Positions 32,255 to 64,000 of a stretch of 64,000 bases of DNA are shown in pieces. Made by a program: the position numbers and the translations under genes. Positions within the stretch are counted from its first letter, which is position 1; every line of letters starts with the position of its first letter. The notes beneath the pieces are model-generated. The model saw only the letters and a list, made by a program, of their open reading frames with translations. It searched no databases and was not told the origin of the DNA. The stretch is from Liolophura sinensis (Eukaryota > Mollusca > Polyplacophora > Chitonida > Chitonidae), in assembly GCF_032854445.1 (NCBI RefSeq), contig NC_088301.1, positions 51,695,187 to 51,759,186 of the forward strand, written 5' to 3'.

Positions 32255-33808
32255 TAAACTACCAGGCAAAAGAAAGGTTTCACCGTATTTTTTGTCATAA
32301 AAAAAGTAAAAGCGCGGTTCCGGGTTTGATTCTAAGCAGGACTTAGTGTATGACTGCATCGTTTCCTCTACCAGAACGCATCGTCACGAACGCAGCAATT
32401 GGAATTGTGAAATTGCGACGACATGCAAAACGTCCTTTTGAGGCATGGCTCGTGATGCACGTGCGGTAATGTTGCATAAATACTCTTGCTCGAAAGAGCA
32501 GACATTCAGTGACCGAAAAAACACAAACAGTATGCCAAGACAACGCAAACGCAACGAGACCAGGCCATCAGCATGTCCACCATGGGAGTCTCGCAACGTC
32601 ACATTGCAAGAACGTTCAACTGCAGCCAAACCACCATCAGGAGGTTGTTGATACGCTGTCAGCAGACAGGCCAGACCCAAGACAGACCAAGATCGGGAAG
32701 ACCGAGGGTAACAACTGCGGCTGAAGATCGCTACATCCGGCAGATCCACCTCCAAAACCGATTCGTCACGGCGACGTCAACAGCGGCGACGGCACTAGAC
32801 CATGTCATCAGCCCCAGAACAACACTGCGTCGTCTTCGTTCAGCTGGTTTACGACTTTACCGCCCCTTCCGTGGGATGGCCTTGACCCTTTTACACCGTG
32901 AACGCAGATTGCGATGGGCACGTATTGTACGTCGGTGGCAGCGACGTGACTGGGCGAGAGGGCTGTTTACAGACGAGAGCAGGTTCTGTCTATTCAGGAA
33001 CGATGACAGAGTTCGAGTTTTCCGACGAAGAGGCGAGCGTCTCGCGCCAAACTGCGTAAGACAGGTTTATCCGTTTGGAGGCGGAGGCGTCATGGTTTGG
33101 GGAGGGATTTGTGACCAAATGAAGACGCAGCTGGTTATTGTGCAAGGTAATCTGACTGGCCAGCGATACGTTGATGAGGTACTGCGACCTGTCGTCGTTC
33201 CTTTCCTCCAACGACAGCCAAGCGGATCGATCTTGCAACACGACAACGCAAGACCTCACACTGCCCGCATTGTTACAGACTACCTCGAGACCGCAAACGT
33301 CATCGTGTTGCCCTGGCCAGCCAACTCAACAGACATGAACCCCATTGAGCATGTCTGGAATCACCTTGACCGCCGTTTGAGACAGCTGGTGTCTCCTCCA
33401 ACTAACCAACAGGAACTTGAGGAAGCTCTGTTAAACGTATGGAACGTTATCCCTGTTGACGTCATCCGGCGACTGACGACGTCAATGCGGAGGCGTGTGC
33501 TTGCTTGCATTGATGCCCAGGGTGGCCACACTCGCTACTGATGACTGTAGTCCTTCGTTTCTGTGGATACTGTGACTTTACATGCACTTGCCAGTAACTT
33601 TACATTTGTGTATTTTTTTCTTCTGACCCCTTGTCTCTTTCATTGTGTTTTGTGGCCAATTGAATGCCAATATTTTAAAGCCCTTTTGAGAGAATATTTC
33701 ACAATGATTTCTGTTTATAAACCAATCTTCTTAATTCTTATATCTACCTTTGTTTTTGTTTTATGGGCTGAAAAAGTGGGTGAAACCTTTCTTTTGCCTG
33801 GTAGTTTA
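32255..33808 (+). mobile_element. Tc1-like DNA transposon, 1,554 bp
   Basis: Terminal inverted repeats at 32,255-32,284 and 33,779-33,808 match perfectly over 30 bases (outer end TAAACTACCAGGCAAAAGAA). The element is flanked by TA on both sides (32,253-32,254 and 33,809-33,810), the target duplication of the Tc1/mariner superfamily. The size and single transposase gene fit a full-length element. Perfect terminal repeats and a long ORF point to recent insertion. Confidence 0.92.
32573..33541 (+). CDS. Tc1-like transposase (DD34E), 322 codons
   Basis: Cut-and-paste transposase. Residues about 1-100 hold the paired-type helix-turn-helix DNA-binding region (GVSQRHIARTFNCSQTTIRR, then the GRPR motif SGRPRVTT at 41-48). 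The catalytic triad is visible: D134 in FTDESRF, D224 in LQHDNARPH and E259 in NPIEHVW, with 34 residues between the last two. The family usually has about 340 residues, so the N-terminus looks short. An upstream ATG at 32,532 opens a family-like basic start (MPRQRKRNE) in another frame. A one- or two-base shift near 32,557 separates it from the long frame, which is also open upstream of M1. So this copy is near-intact but probably lost its native start. Confidence 0.9.
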   Translation: MSTMGVSQRHIARTFNCSQTTIRRLLIRCQQTGQTQDRPRSGRPRVTTAAEDRYIRQIHLQNRFVTATSTAATALDHVISPRTTLRRLRSAGLRLYRPFRGMALTLLHRERRLRWARIVRRWQRRDWARGLFTDESRFCLFRNDDRVRVFRRRGERLAPNCVRQVYPFGGGGVMVWGGICDQMKTQLVIVQGNLTGQRYVDEVLRPVVVPFLQRQPSGSILQHDNARPHTARIVTDYLETANVIVLPWPANSTDMNPIEHVWNHLDRRLRQLVSPPTNQQELEEALLNVWNVIPVDVIRRLTTSMRRRVLACIDAQGGHTRY

Positions 33809-33810
33809 TA

Positions 33811-35511
33811 AGCACCCCTGAGAACGGGGCCCTTTGCAATCTTCTGAAGTCATGCTTAACTTATACATATGATAAATACACATACAGCTGACGTCAAATA
33901 AATTACAGGTAACATCGCGGGATCTGCCTAATTCTGCTTCAACTAGGCGTGGTACCACGAGGAATTTACGCTGCTTGTATTTTAACATTTTTATACATGA
34001 ACAGGTAAAAAAATCTAACTAAGGTAAATTGACAAGAGGCTGCATGGATGTTGAAGGCTACGTGTAATCATTTGCAAACCATCACACTCTTCGCTGCTTT
34101 GGATTTACTCTGCTAAGCTGTTGTCTTTTATATCGTAAAGCAAACATTTCGAGTTGTACCTCAGACGCGAAGTCATTACTACTATTTAAAATTAACTGTG
34201 TATGCATAACAACTTGAGCTGCAGACAGAAAACACACAGAAAAACTGTTGTACCATAATATGATTAGCATAATGTACAAAGGAGCGAATATTACAAAAGT
34301 AATGTATAAAAAAATTATTCACTATTTTGACGGAAAGTGCTTCTTAGTTGTTTTCTATGCATAAAACCTTACAACTCTCGCATCTGTGAAAATGAAAAAA
34401 TTTTCTTCATTATTGTAAAGTTTTTCTTAGCACGAACTTTTCTATGGTCCGTGTATCAATCGTTCACTTCATTTTCAATGAATTTTCAATTTATTCGCTT
34501 GGCAAAATGCTAAGTTCAAAAATTGTTTTGACTCGTTGAGTGTTACATAAACTCTGCATCAATATATGTTTTCTTCATATATTCATACACTATAGCATAT
34601 GCATATCTGCCTATATGTATATCTATAACGGAATTGTAAACTCACTTCTTGTTATATATAATACATTGCATAGATCTGCCTTGAATGTAACGTTTTTAAT
34701 CATTATATAATACGAGTTTACGCACGGACCTCATATAGTTTTATGTAACGTTTGTTTATAGCCTACGGGGATAGGGCCGATCTGTCTATGAAAAGCTTTT
34801 GCTATATGCATTATACATGCCTTAATTATTTATACCGTCATTTAAACCGTTGTGTGCTGTTTGTTCCCGCATGTCGAGCATTATTTTTATAGGTCATTCT
34901 CACATCCCTAGCTGTTTTATGCATGCATTAATGATCCATTGCTATAGTAAGAAAGATTGGCCTAAGGTTTGTGTATATGACAATACTGAGCACCATCAAC
35001 ACTGCATGCGGCCATCTGCATGTGTCAGACCATACACATGACTGTCATGATTTCAATATTAAACTCTGTTTAAATAACAGAATATACCCTCTGTGAAGAT
35101 ACCGCTTATAGGCCTATTAGTTGAAGCATTAAACATCTAGCTTTTACGTCGTGTAGGCCTATACTTAACAATTTAACAACTTAGCTTTACAATTCACATG
35201 CTGACGAGGAGAAAAAAAAAAGAAAAAAGATTGATTATGACGTTAAATACAGTTACAGTTACATACGGTAGCCTGAATGCAAAGTGGTTCAACTGAACGA
35301 TTTAGGGGCCTACGTGTTAATTAACATGGCTGAAGATGTTACTCGACAACGAATCGTTTGTTTTCATGAAATTTAAGAGTTCACATACAGCATTCTACAT
35401 CAATTTACAAGGCACCTAATAAATGGTGAATTGAAAAAAAAAAAAAAAATAGCGATGACGATCGATACCAGGTTTTCGTAGCCCTAATAGTAGGACCACG
35501 TATGTAACCAG
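33811..35511. other. Intergenic between Tc1 element and copine gene
   Basis: AT-rich. A run of A bases lies at about 35,434-35,449. No coding segment or RNA gene supported. Confidence 0.45.
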
Positions 35512-35780
35512 GGGTCCTGGAATACCAAAGACTTAAAAATGCTATTTACTGCAGCCTCGCTTGGCGCTCAGCACTGAGAGATTAGAGCAAGGAAACATGA
35601 CTGGTCGGCCCGATGTCGGTATAACTAGGTGGGGATGCCATGTGTGGTGTCTTCGGGGTGACGCTTTAGTGGAGGCAGCACTTTGGCGGCATGGTCTCGC
35701 CCTACCAGAAGAAGGCAAGATGTATACACACATAATGACTCCTCGTCGTCATGTGACTGGAAAATTGTTAGGTACATAGA
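35512..35780 (+). mobile_element. SINE family A, copy 2
   Basis: Shares with the copy at 36,866-37,223 the blocks TTGGCGCTCAGCACTGAGAG, AGCAAGGAAACATGACTGGT, TGGAGGCAGCACTTTGGCGG and ACTGGAAAATTGTTAGGTAC. The tRNA-like head is only a trace (CAGGGGTCCTGGAATACCAA). It lies upstream of the copine start codon. Confidence 0.75.
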
Positions 35781-36116
35781 GGCTTACTTCAGAAGGAATG
35801 CAGGCGCAAATACAAAAAAATGGATTCGAACTTCCCGTTAAGCCTATATAATCAACTCGTAATTTTCCACGATGGTTCCAATGCCCTAGTAACTGACATA
35901 CACCAAATTCATGCATGAAAACATACGTTTTCACAAATTACAAGATCTGAAATAGATGCAGTCAATTAAAACAAAATCACTGACGCACTGTCCATGGGGA
36001 AAGACTGTTGGGGAAATACCCACAGACTTTGACCGGTGACTCATACCTTGCCTTACGCAGTGCAAAACTGGGTAGAAAAATCTCGGTTGCTGTCAGAAAG
36101 ATACCAGTTGCCCAAT

Positions 36117-56615
<20,499 letters not shown>

Positions 56616-56641
56616 TGATTTCTTGTAATGCAGGGATCACA

Positions 56642-56647
56642 AATAAA
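56642..56647 (+). terminator. Polyadenylation signal after copine stop
   Basis: AATAAA starts 26 bases after the stop codon ending at 56,615. This would give a very short 3' UTR. Later signals such as AATAAATG at about 59,657 could give a longer form. Confidence 0.55.
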
Positions 56648-59600
56648 AAATTCATATAAGTCAAGTAACATAAGGCAGTCGTGTGCATTGTTGGGTACAT
56701 CATATATGTCAACTGCATAATCCTAATGTCAATTAATTTCAACCTATTTTTAACTCACTTTTATCAAGTAAGGACAGGACTGAGTGGCAGTGGCAGTGTT
56801 GGTGTCAGGTTAAACTTTTTATTTAGGCCCTTCTATATAATAGGCTTTCATATATGGATTGATCAAGGATTGAGGTGTTTTTTTTTAGCTCCAACATACA
56901 GCCATAGAAGGTTATTTTTATTATGTTTTTTTTTTTTTTTAAGATTTACGGTCTTGTGATCAAGAAACTTTCCTTCAGGACTACAATTTTTGTGCACAGG
57001 CCTACCTAAGTGTAAGAGAGGATGTGATTTTACCAGATTTGTCATTTTTGTGTTTGTGAACCCTGGTAAACACAGATTTCTATAAGTCTTTTATGCATGG
57101 CTACAGTTTCTTTTGCAAACACCTACTTAGAGAAGCTTACTGTTTCTCTGGCAATCATCCACATAGGTTTAAACCATCCACATATGCACTGACTGTTGTC
57201 AGTTTGGTAATGTGCTCAGGCAATCATGGAATTGCAGTGGTCACCCATGGTGCACAGATTGTTAACTGTAGGTAGCGATCTGCATATTAGAGACCACTCT
57301 CCTCTTGGGGCTCAAACTCCACACAAAGAAGTCTTTACTGCTATAGCTCAACATTTGCTCATCTCTTCACAGTTTTGCAATTGTCACCCACAATACAATG
57401 ATTGCCAAATGCAGTTTGCGATTTGCCACCACAACAATTTATAACTCTATAAGATACAATGTCTCTGCTCCGCAATTTCTTATGACAGTGTAATTATTTT
57501 GGTCTTTCTTGTTGATTTAATTATAAGATCTTAGCGCTATCTAGTAAAACAATAATATCTGTGTATGACAGTATCATTCCACTTTATTTTGGTTTAGAGG
57601 TCGGTATTAATTTGAAAGTATCACATCACTTGAACAGTGTGCAGATTTACAAACTGCTGAATCAGGCGAGCTACTGGTGTTCTCTGAATGCCTTGTTATT
57701 AACAGCTTTGTTATGCTGTGTTGTTATTGTTATATCTGTGTGTATATTCTTGTCTAAAACGGATAAAATTGTGTAAGATTCCTGATGATAACATATGTGA
57801 CCCAAATGTGGAGGAAAGTCACCACAACTTGTTAATGTTTAGTATGGGAGCATTTTTGAACAAGTGTTCTGATTTTATCTGAGCTCAGTAAGGGTGTCCT
57901 CAGTCATCATTATTTGGGTCTGTAGGAACTGAACATCACAAATCATGTTTACCTGCGTGTTGTTTAACTCATGATGAACTAACTCTTTTTTGGGGGGCAA
58001 AGTTTGTTACATGGTAATTCATGACTGAAAACAAAAATGATTTTCCAATGGAACCTCCATTTTGAATCATTTTGCATGACGCTTAGGTCTATGTCCACAG
58101 TGTTTGATTCAGAATGACATTCCAGATCTAGATATCAAGCTTCCCTAACAGCTTCCAGCTGGCAGTAATTCTGCAATAGGATACTTCATTGCCTGAAATA
58201 AACACACCAAAAATTTGTCACCAGTGGTCAGAGTATCCAGTTGCATAGTACCGTACGCCATAGTGATCTTTTGAGGATATCAAAATGTTTGGGACTTAAT
58301 GTCTTGTTTGAAGCTACTGGGGCTGCCCAGGACGTCTTTCATGAATAATTCAACATTGTGCTTTTTTTGTGGGGACTATCATCTTTTTAGAGCTGAAGTT
58401 TTAGTAACTTTTCTGATACTGAGATTAATTGAGGGGGTGTTGCAGTACCCAGTCTTTCTGCCTGTCTCTACTCTTTATGCAATCGTGGTAACACTCGTGT
58501 CTTCCAGAGACATTGATCAAACATTGAAGTTTTTGGGAGCTAATCTACTTACTGAGTTGAAAAAAGTTCAAATCATCTTTTCAGAAATGTGCTTTTTGTT
58601 TTAAATAATTCAGGTAATCTTGATTGAACCGGGTAAAGGGTATGTAAGGTACCGTTGTATTGATTAGTTGATGAAATCGCCACTGTTTTGAGCACAATGC
58701 TCTAAAAAACACGGCTTCTGAATTTAAATTGGACTAAATAAGAGTACAAATTCACTCTTCAAGAGATTTTAGTTTGACTGCGAAATTATTATCCTGTTGC
58801 TCAGTTGCTGACATAATTGAAGAAAATGTGATGTAACTCAAACATACTGAATGTTATCAGAGACCCATTATGAAGCATCCTTTTTAATCAACCAAGGTGT
58901 TTGTATTAAAAAAGAAAAAGAAGAAAACCATATAATAATATTCTTACAAAACCTAAACTGCTGCTTTCAACTCATGTCTTGTCCCTTTTGACAGAATGAG
59001 TTTATACTTTTACTCAAAGGCAGCTTTCCAGGCGAGTTGGGGAGCTAGTCTGTGATCAAGATGGGCACAAGCTTCATGATTGAGCCAGGGCACAAATGTT
59101 TACCTTTTATATGAAGGTGTACTAAATGTATCAAGAGCAGATGTACATTTGTATCAGTGTACCAGTAGGTAGCACTATGCATGGCTACTGTATCAAGCGT
59201 TTCCATCTTAACTTTGTTGTTAACTTTACAACAATTGATTGTGAGGACCTAAGTATTTTTATGAATGTTATTTAATATTCTTTGCTCTTTTAAGGTACAC
59301 GTATTTTTTGGTGTTAAATTTGTTAAGTTTAGTTTAGTCATATATACATTTATCATATTTTCACATTGAATTATTTTAATCAGTAATTACTTTGTCTTAT
59401 TTGTACTTTTATTTTTACATGTGATAAATATTATCAGATGCTGCCTTTTGTCTTGTATAGTTGTATTTTTTAAGTTGATTTTGAACATTTGAAACCATAA
59501 TTTGTAATGGAAACAGAAGTGTGAGAAACTTGTTCATTTGTGGTGTCAATTTATGGTATTCACCGCACCACTTACAGCTTATACAGTACGATATTCTGTA

Positions 59601-61839
59601 TTAGGATATTACTTTATAAACATTGTCATGTTGAATGTCCTTCTGCTGGCGTAGTAATAAATGTTTACATCAGTCATTAAAGTTTTCTTGTTTATATAAT
59701 TAACCTGACAAAAAGTATATAAAGCCTAAGGCTCACTATGACAATCAGGGTTATTCTCCAACTTGGTTACATGTTCAGATCCCACTTTTGCTCTTTTGGC
59801 TTGCTGCTTTACGTCCTAAGACCTGTCTGTTAACTAGTGAAGGTCGCTTTACTCACTACGCTCTGCTTTACTTGAACCATAAACCAGCTTGTCATAGACA
59901 AGAAAAATTCTCCAGCACTGCGACCATCAATCAACCTTTTTCCATGTTTATATAGTCAGTGTTTATTTAGGCATATTCTGTTCATACTGATACATGTACA
60001 TTTTGAGCCAACATACAATATAGCCGATAAATTCTTACAGTTTATCAAAGCATTAATCTTTTACTTTCATCAAATCTGAGGAATTTTGTCACAGAAAATA
60101 AACTCCAAAGTCTCTAACAGCTCAGCATGCATGATATTCTAATGCTTTATTTAAACAATGAGGTGAGAACCATCACTCTTCATTTAGAAATGCATATAGT
60201 AAAGAAATAATTGAATCCTTCTGTAAATCTAAAAGTACAATAAATATCAACTGAAAACCCTAGATAGGACGCACTGATCTGGTAACAGAAACTTCTTTCA
60301 CAATTTGCTAATGTGGCACTTTCATATTTTATCATGATTCTTTGTTATTGATATAAAAGCACTTTATCTTTGCACCAATGAACAGTGAATACTTCAGTTT
60401 GTATGAATATATTGATCAGCATACTGTTTCAGGACAGTAAAAGCAGAAATGATTATCCGTTTTGACACAGATAAAATCAATATGCATGAATTACAGCTAT
60501 GCTATTTTTACCCTTTGGCAGTACTCGAAACAACAGTCATCATCTTCTTATGCCATATATATATGTACACATTGATAAATATGTTTCACATGTATATTCT
60601 TTCTTCTGTTGGCACATCTGATGGAATAATAGAAAAGTAAATAACCAATGAAATACTAAGAACTTCTAGCTCTTAATCATGAAGACAGAATACCTCCTTC
60701 AGAAATGGGGTCTGAGCACAGTTTTCTTCTTGAGACCTTTTACAATGGGGCCTATTTCACAAAGCCAGTTTTGGAAAGTCATCAAATGGTTATTTTCAGA
60801 CTGTACAAGACATAATTGGGAACACTTAGCAAATCTTGAGAGAAATACCATAATTTTAACTCGCTGCAAACTGAGTATTATATCAAAGTTTTAAGGGTTG
60901 GCTTAACTACCGGTACAGTGATCTACCAAAGTGCATCTCAGGACAATATTGTCACACAATTCAGATCTAGCTATTCAGCATGTCTGCTTACAATCAAACC
61001 TGCATGAAGTGTAAATAAAGACTTTCATGTATCTCCAACATGTTTGACTACTAAGACGCTTATCTGAAATTTGGAAACATGGTTACTACATGACATCAAT
61101 GTTAACCCTATTTAAAGACCTACGTGAAAATACCATTGAACCAGCCTAGCCAAATGAATCAAGTAAAGCTTCTTTCATTCAAAGGCTTTCAACACTGATG
61201 CTTTAGATAGTGATAAGTTGCCCAAATCTCTAGGTAACCACTACAGAACTGTTTGAAAGTTGTCGGATGTTGACCTCTATAAACATGTTGCAAATATGAA
61301 CGATACTGTACATCATTACATGATTTAGCACAGGACTGAATGTGGTCTTGACAAAAATACGTTAACAAACACAGTAGGCTTACCCTAGATGAAGATAATG
61401 CTTAATGCCATAATCAAGAATGTTTCAGTTACTCAATGGCAGTCAGTTTTTATATGGTTGGGGCAAGACCCAGCATAAATCACTGATGCTCTGCAAGTTA
61501 GTGATGAAGTTTCTCACTTTTGAACCATGTTGTGCAAGACAAGTGATCTTCAGTGAACATTATACTCTACCTAGGGTCACAAAAGCATTGTCAACTGTTA
61601 CCTGGTAGCAATGGTACTACCACTTGCTACTCCTTTAGATAAGATCTAACATATTTCCTACTGGGCAAAGTTCATAATCTCACATCTGTGTAGGTACATG
61701 TACAAACTACAAAGCCTGTGACCTTACCACAACAAATCACATTAAAACTGCAATATACATACATTAAAGTGGAAAACATTCTTGGAATACATTAAAACCT
61801 TGTGCTATGATAAAAGTTCAGCAAGTATTCAAGGACAAC
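56648..61839. other. Non-coding region between convergent copine and PDCL-like genes
   Basis: AT-rich, with many short ORFs lacking recognisable content. It probably includes alternative 3' UTR of copine on the left. A run of T bases lies at about 56,927-56,940. Confidence 0.5.
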
Positions 61840-61845
61840 TTTATT
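61840..61845 (-). terminator. Likely polyadenylation signal of the phosducin-like gene
   Basis: TTTATT on the plus strand, so AATAAA on the minus strand, about 200 bases after the stop codon at 62,049-62,051. Confidence 0.5.
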
Positions 61846-62048
61846 GTCATTCCTTGTTATAAAGAAGGGTAAAAGTTAGATGTGTAATTTTTAACTTGAT
61901 TCCCAAGTACATTAAACACATAAAAAGCAATACAATAAAGTGTGTACATGTAGCATTGTTATATATAAGCATGTGAATTTGATCAATGTTATGTACAATG
62001 TGATAAAATGATATTGCACATGTATGACAGTCGGGCACGCTGCAAATG

Positions 62049-63945
62049 TCAATCCACGTCATAATCACTGTCACTCTCGTTATCCTGGGGAAGGGCTCCT
62101 CTAAGTTCACCTGTTGTTTTGTCACGAATGGCACTGTTCACAAACTCCTTATTTGGTAAAAAGCCATGCCTATAAAAACAAATATAAAAAGGAAGACGTT
62201 TCATACAACATGCACACATGCAGTTCATAAGACAAATACATGTATCATTCTGCAATTCTACAACTGATCCTTCCTTAAAATCATGCCAAGAACTTTTCAC
62301 TTTATACAATGGAAACACAGGCCGTTTGCATGTCAGCGGCAGACTGAATGAATGTAAGCCTGAGCAAATGGCCCGAAAGAGCGATGATGATGACTGCTAT
62401 CCAAAAGGCCCACGAACAATGATTGCAGGGCACTCCAAAATGCACTCTTAAAGTCCAGGATTCAATGAGAACGTCACACTGTTAGGAGTTGAATATCTTC
62501 TCAATCAGCAGTGCAAAAGCCTTAAAAGGATTATATGCTGTATTTTATAATGAGTCTAATAGAGCAAGACACTGTGATATATGACCTTAAATTAATACAC
62601 ACATGTACTTATATAGAAATAACTTTTGACAGTTGCTTCATCATTAGCCAGAATGAAGTTTGCACAAACCTGCATTATTAGTGGCCATTCATTTTACATC
62701 ACAATAACAATAGATTTGTAAAGGACATCAGTCCTGCTTTGGCAAAAACTAGAAATCCAAAATGGCATGCCCAGCTGAGGTGTTCCCATATTTCCTGACA
62801 AATTAAAGATATCTTGTAAGCATGGCTGTTGACTGGTCAGTTAGCTCAACATGACAATGTCCCAGGGATTCACAGAAGTTCAAATTTCACAAACCGAAAC
62901 TCAAAAACTGAGTTGTATTTTTTTTTTTAACAAATTGAGTTTAAAGAAATTTACTGACCAATTTGGATTCCACGTTCATTTAAAATATATTTTATAAACC
63001 GAGCTAAGCTTAAATGCTACGTTGTTAGGTGCCATTATCTATATATTTTTGATATCTTCATTTTATAGCTTGAAATATTTTAGTACATGTAAATACAATT
63101 AATAACACAACATATTTTGAAAAAATTACATTTTCATTTTCTCTAACTGATTCTAACAGATAGCCTAGCGTTCAAATAATTTTATTTAAGAGGTTTTCTT
63201 CTCATCTTTAAATACTGGTTATTTAATAATGCAGTTTTTCTTTTAAATATAGGCTACATTTTGTGCTTTACTTTCCATGAGAAAATGGTATTTTGTTTAG
63301 CTTAACCCTCGCAGTTCTGTATTTTTGCCCAATTTGAGAGGCATTCACATCACATTAGACTATCAACAAAGTGGGTTTGTTTATTAGACAGACGAAATGT
63401 AGCAATGTATAAGATTTTGCTTCAACAGATTTCTTGTCTTACTTCAGATCTGGACAGAATTTATGCTTCTGCTGATGTGATATTTTACAATATTAAACAT
63501 ACAGGAAACAGCTAGATCTTACCAGGTAAGGGAATTTGGGCCATGTAAAACGCAGTGACAGCAAATCACCTGAGAAATGATTTTAATTTGTTTCAGAAAG
63601 GTTAGCTCTACGAATTCTGTTTTGTCACATTTTTTCAACATTCAGTTGTCGGCAACTAAACTAAATATAGTTATTTCTGTCAAAATTTTTGTTTTACTGA
63701 AAATAATGTTCTGACACCAATATTGGTTTGTAAAATTGACATGTACGAATCCCTGTGTCCATATATTCAGAAAATATATTTTTCCTTGTGAAATTTTCAT
63801 GTGCTTTCAATGCAACTTACTCATCTAGGAAACTCTCCACATCTGAGGCATATATATCCGTCCCAAACTCATCTGACAGCCTGATAAAGTTGCCTATGAG
63901 TTCCTTGTTCTTATACACTAAGAGAGCTGGAACACCACTTAGAGC
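62049..63945 (-). CDS. PDCL: Phosducin-like protein, last two exons (gene continues beyond window)
   Basis: Co-chaperone family that works with the CCT chaperonin in folding G-protein beta subunits and assembling G-beta-gamma in the cytosol. Exons in the window are 63945-63821 and 62169-62049, joined GA|G in phase. The visible part is the end of the thioredoxin-like domain: GVPALLVYKNKELIGNFIRL, DEFGTDIYASDVESFLD, then EHGFLPNKEF and a polar tail ending in an acidic NESDSDYDVD stop. This C-terminal order (ALLVYK, GNF, SFLDEHGFLP) is typical of phosducin and PhLP1 rather than of PDCL2/PDCL3. The upstream exons, including the G-beta-gamma-binding N-terminus, would lie past 64,000. The gene is convergent with copine. 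Confidence 0.85.
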
Positions 63946-64000
63946 CTGGAAATGGATAACAGTGTCATGCCAAATCTTTACTTCTAATGTACACACACAC

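Noticed and set aside
58299-58604. 101-codon ORF downstream of copine
   Set aside because: Hydrophobic chance frame in AT-rich non-coding sequence; no splice context and no family resemblance.

Overview
This is a eukaryotic (animal) window: about 35% GC, long introns with GT-AG splice sites, metazoan-only domain architectures (ZP/EGF membrane protein, copine, phosducin-like protein) and many short interspersed repeats. One repeat family ends in a segment like CGGCGTAAAACACC followed by (AAAT)n, which I associate with bivalve and other lophotrochozoan genomes. A bivalve-like mollusc is my best guess, but this is inference.

Layout. 1-6.2 kb is gene-poor and holds one SINE and an 18-bp minisatellite. 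6.3-15.9 kb, minus strand, holds a complete 10-exon gene that I could join in frame: signal peptide, two EGF-like modules, a ZP module, a furin site, a transmembrane segment and a short tail (478 aa). Its introns carry a (TA)n tract, a 25-bp minisatellite, SINEs and a retroelement fragment. 15.9-21.5 kb shows nothing I can support. 21.5-27.8 kb is a decayed BEL/Pao LTR retrotransposon with its RT core missing. 27.8-31.9 kb is a GC-rich island of broken Polinton/adintovirus-like genes (integrase with chromodomain, a capsid-related protein behind a TATA box) plus a C2H2 finger ORF. 32.25-33.81 kb is a Tc1-like transposon with 30-bp perfect inverted repeats, TA target duplication and a 322-codon transposase.

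36.1-56.6 kb, plus strand, is a complete copine gene (21 exons including one tentative microexon, about 578 aa; C2A, C2B, vWA). Its first introns hold a cluster of three successive palindromes and a SINE with a perfect 11-bp target duplication. Intron 4 is filled by a 5.6-kb element with terminal inverted repeats (39,881-45,509). Inside it is a spliced minus-strand gene for a basic, cysteine-motif protein of unrecognised function, plus a 20-23-bp motif repeated at both ends in mostly opposite orientations. I regard this element as the most likely undescribed system here. 56.6-61.8 kb is non-coding (probably UTR). The end of the window holds the last two exons of a minus-strand phosducin-like gene convergent with copine.

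The host genes do not form a pathway. ZP protein, copine and phosducin-like protein act at the cell surface, at membranes in response to calcium, and in G-beta-gamma/CCT folding respectively. The rest of the window is a record of repeated mobile element insertion.
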